Assembly: GCA_018713515.1 (NCBI GenBank)
Contig: DVOO01000030.1
Span: 62,001-126,000, forward strand
From: Candidatus Scatomonas pullistercoris
GTDB lineage: Bacteria > Bacillota > Clostridia > Lachnospirales > Lachnospiraceae
Direction: 5' to 3'
Length of the DNA: 64,000 bases
The notes under the pieces are model-generated. The model ran no database searches, was not told the origin of the DNA, and saw nothing but the letters and a program-made list of their open reading frames with translations. Within the stretch, counting starts at the first letter, position 1, and each line of letters opens with the position of its first letter. The position numbers and the translations under genes were made by a program. Positions 63,673-64,000 of the stretch are shown here, piece after piece.

Positions 63673-64000
63673 ATGAGCAGGGAAACGATCAGAATGAGGC
63701 GCCGCAGACGGCGCAGGGCTGCGCGGATCCGCCGTGGGATCCGCGTGGGGATGTTTGCATGTCTGGTTTTAATAGAAGCGAGTGTGGGTTCGGCAATTAT
63801 GGGTGCCAGGGGGGCGCGGCAGGAGGCGGATACAGAGCAACAGCAGATTGCGGCCGCTCCGGTGATGCTTCAGATGCCGGAGAAGGAGGACGGCTCTGGG
63901 CGGGCCGGTCAGGCTCTCCGAACCGGGCGGAAGACACTGGTACAGACCCTTTCCGGATGGCAGCAGGACAGTCAGGGATGGTGGTATGCCTGTGATGAGA
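63673..64000 (+). CDS. Partial: membrane-anchored, probable cell-wall-binding protein
   Basis: The first 109 codons of a gene cut by the window edge. An Arg-rich N terminus (RMRRRRRRAARIRRG) leads to one hydrophobic segment (VGMFACLVLIEASVGSAIMG), a Gln/Glu-rich linker, and then GWQQDSQGWWYACDE. That last part matches the opening of a choline-binding-type cell-wall repeat (G-W-x5-G-W-W-Y). The catalytic or other domain, if any, lies beyond the window. The ribosome site is weak, so the exact start is uncertain. Confidence 0.65.
   Translation, partial: MSRETIRMRRRRRRRAARIRRGIRVGMFACLVLIEASVGSAIMGARGARQEADTEQQQIAAAPVMLQMPEKEDGSGRAGQALRTGRKTLVQTLSGWQQDSQGWWYACDE

Overview
The window looks like a chromosome segment of a Clostridia member, most likely Lachnospiraceae (Bacillota). 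The evidence is its moderately high G+C, strong AGGAGG-type ribosome sites, sigma-A promoters, a Gram-positive LexA box, and the set of families present (DUF975/CmpB membrane proteins, YitT, Rpn-type nucleases, RpiR regulators, vWA/isopeptide pilin-like surface proteins, AEP transport genes, group I ECF transporters). No rRNA, tRNA, CRISPR array, integrase or insertion sequence was seen.

Left part (1-19 kb): an SOS-type pair (Y-family polymerase and YolD-like protein) is read leftwards from a LexA-box promoter. Diverging from it is a four-gene unit: a DUF3089 hydrolase lipoprotein, an STAS anti-anti-sigma protein, a single-module C-A-T-reductase NRPS, and a membrane PP2C phosphatase fused to an RsbW-like kinase. 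A MATE exporter with its own consensus promoter follows. Next come an RpiR regulator flanked by two copies of a palindrome and a 2-aminoethylphosphonate (AEP) module: ABC ATPase, a permease fused to its binding protein, PhnW and PhnX. This module takes up AEP and breaks it down through phosphonoacetaldehyde to acetaldehyde and phosphate.

Middle (19-34 kb): one 3300-residue surface protein (signal peptide, vWA domain, many pilin-like and DUF11 domains, three near-identical 420-bp tandem repeats, C-terminal anchor), then an Rpn-family nuclease, a YitT protein, a DUF975/CmpB membrane protein and an AlkD-like DNA glycosylase.

Translation/transcription core (34-37.6 kb and 54-61.7 kb): rpmG-secE-nusG-rplK-rplA, rplJ-rplL with an L10 leader, and rpoB-rpoC. 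Two L1-site look-alikes precede rplK and rplA. The usual rplL-rpoB neighbourhood is split by about 16.5 kb of accessory genes. These are a group I ECF transporter with a PHP phosphoesterase and RpiR regulator; a compact five-gene operon of three dynamin-like GTPases, a zinc-ribbon tail-anchored protein and an M48 metalloprotease; a two-component system; a DUF4349 lipoprotein; and a D-lyxose isomerase.

After rpoC come a YARHG-domain protein, a zinc-ribbon membrane protein and the start of a probable cell-wall-binding protein that runs off the window. The two most unusual systems are the three-dynamin/M48 operon and the NRPS lodged inside a partner-switching regulatory unit.
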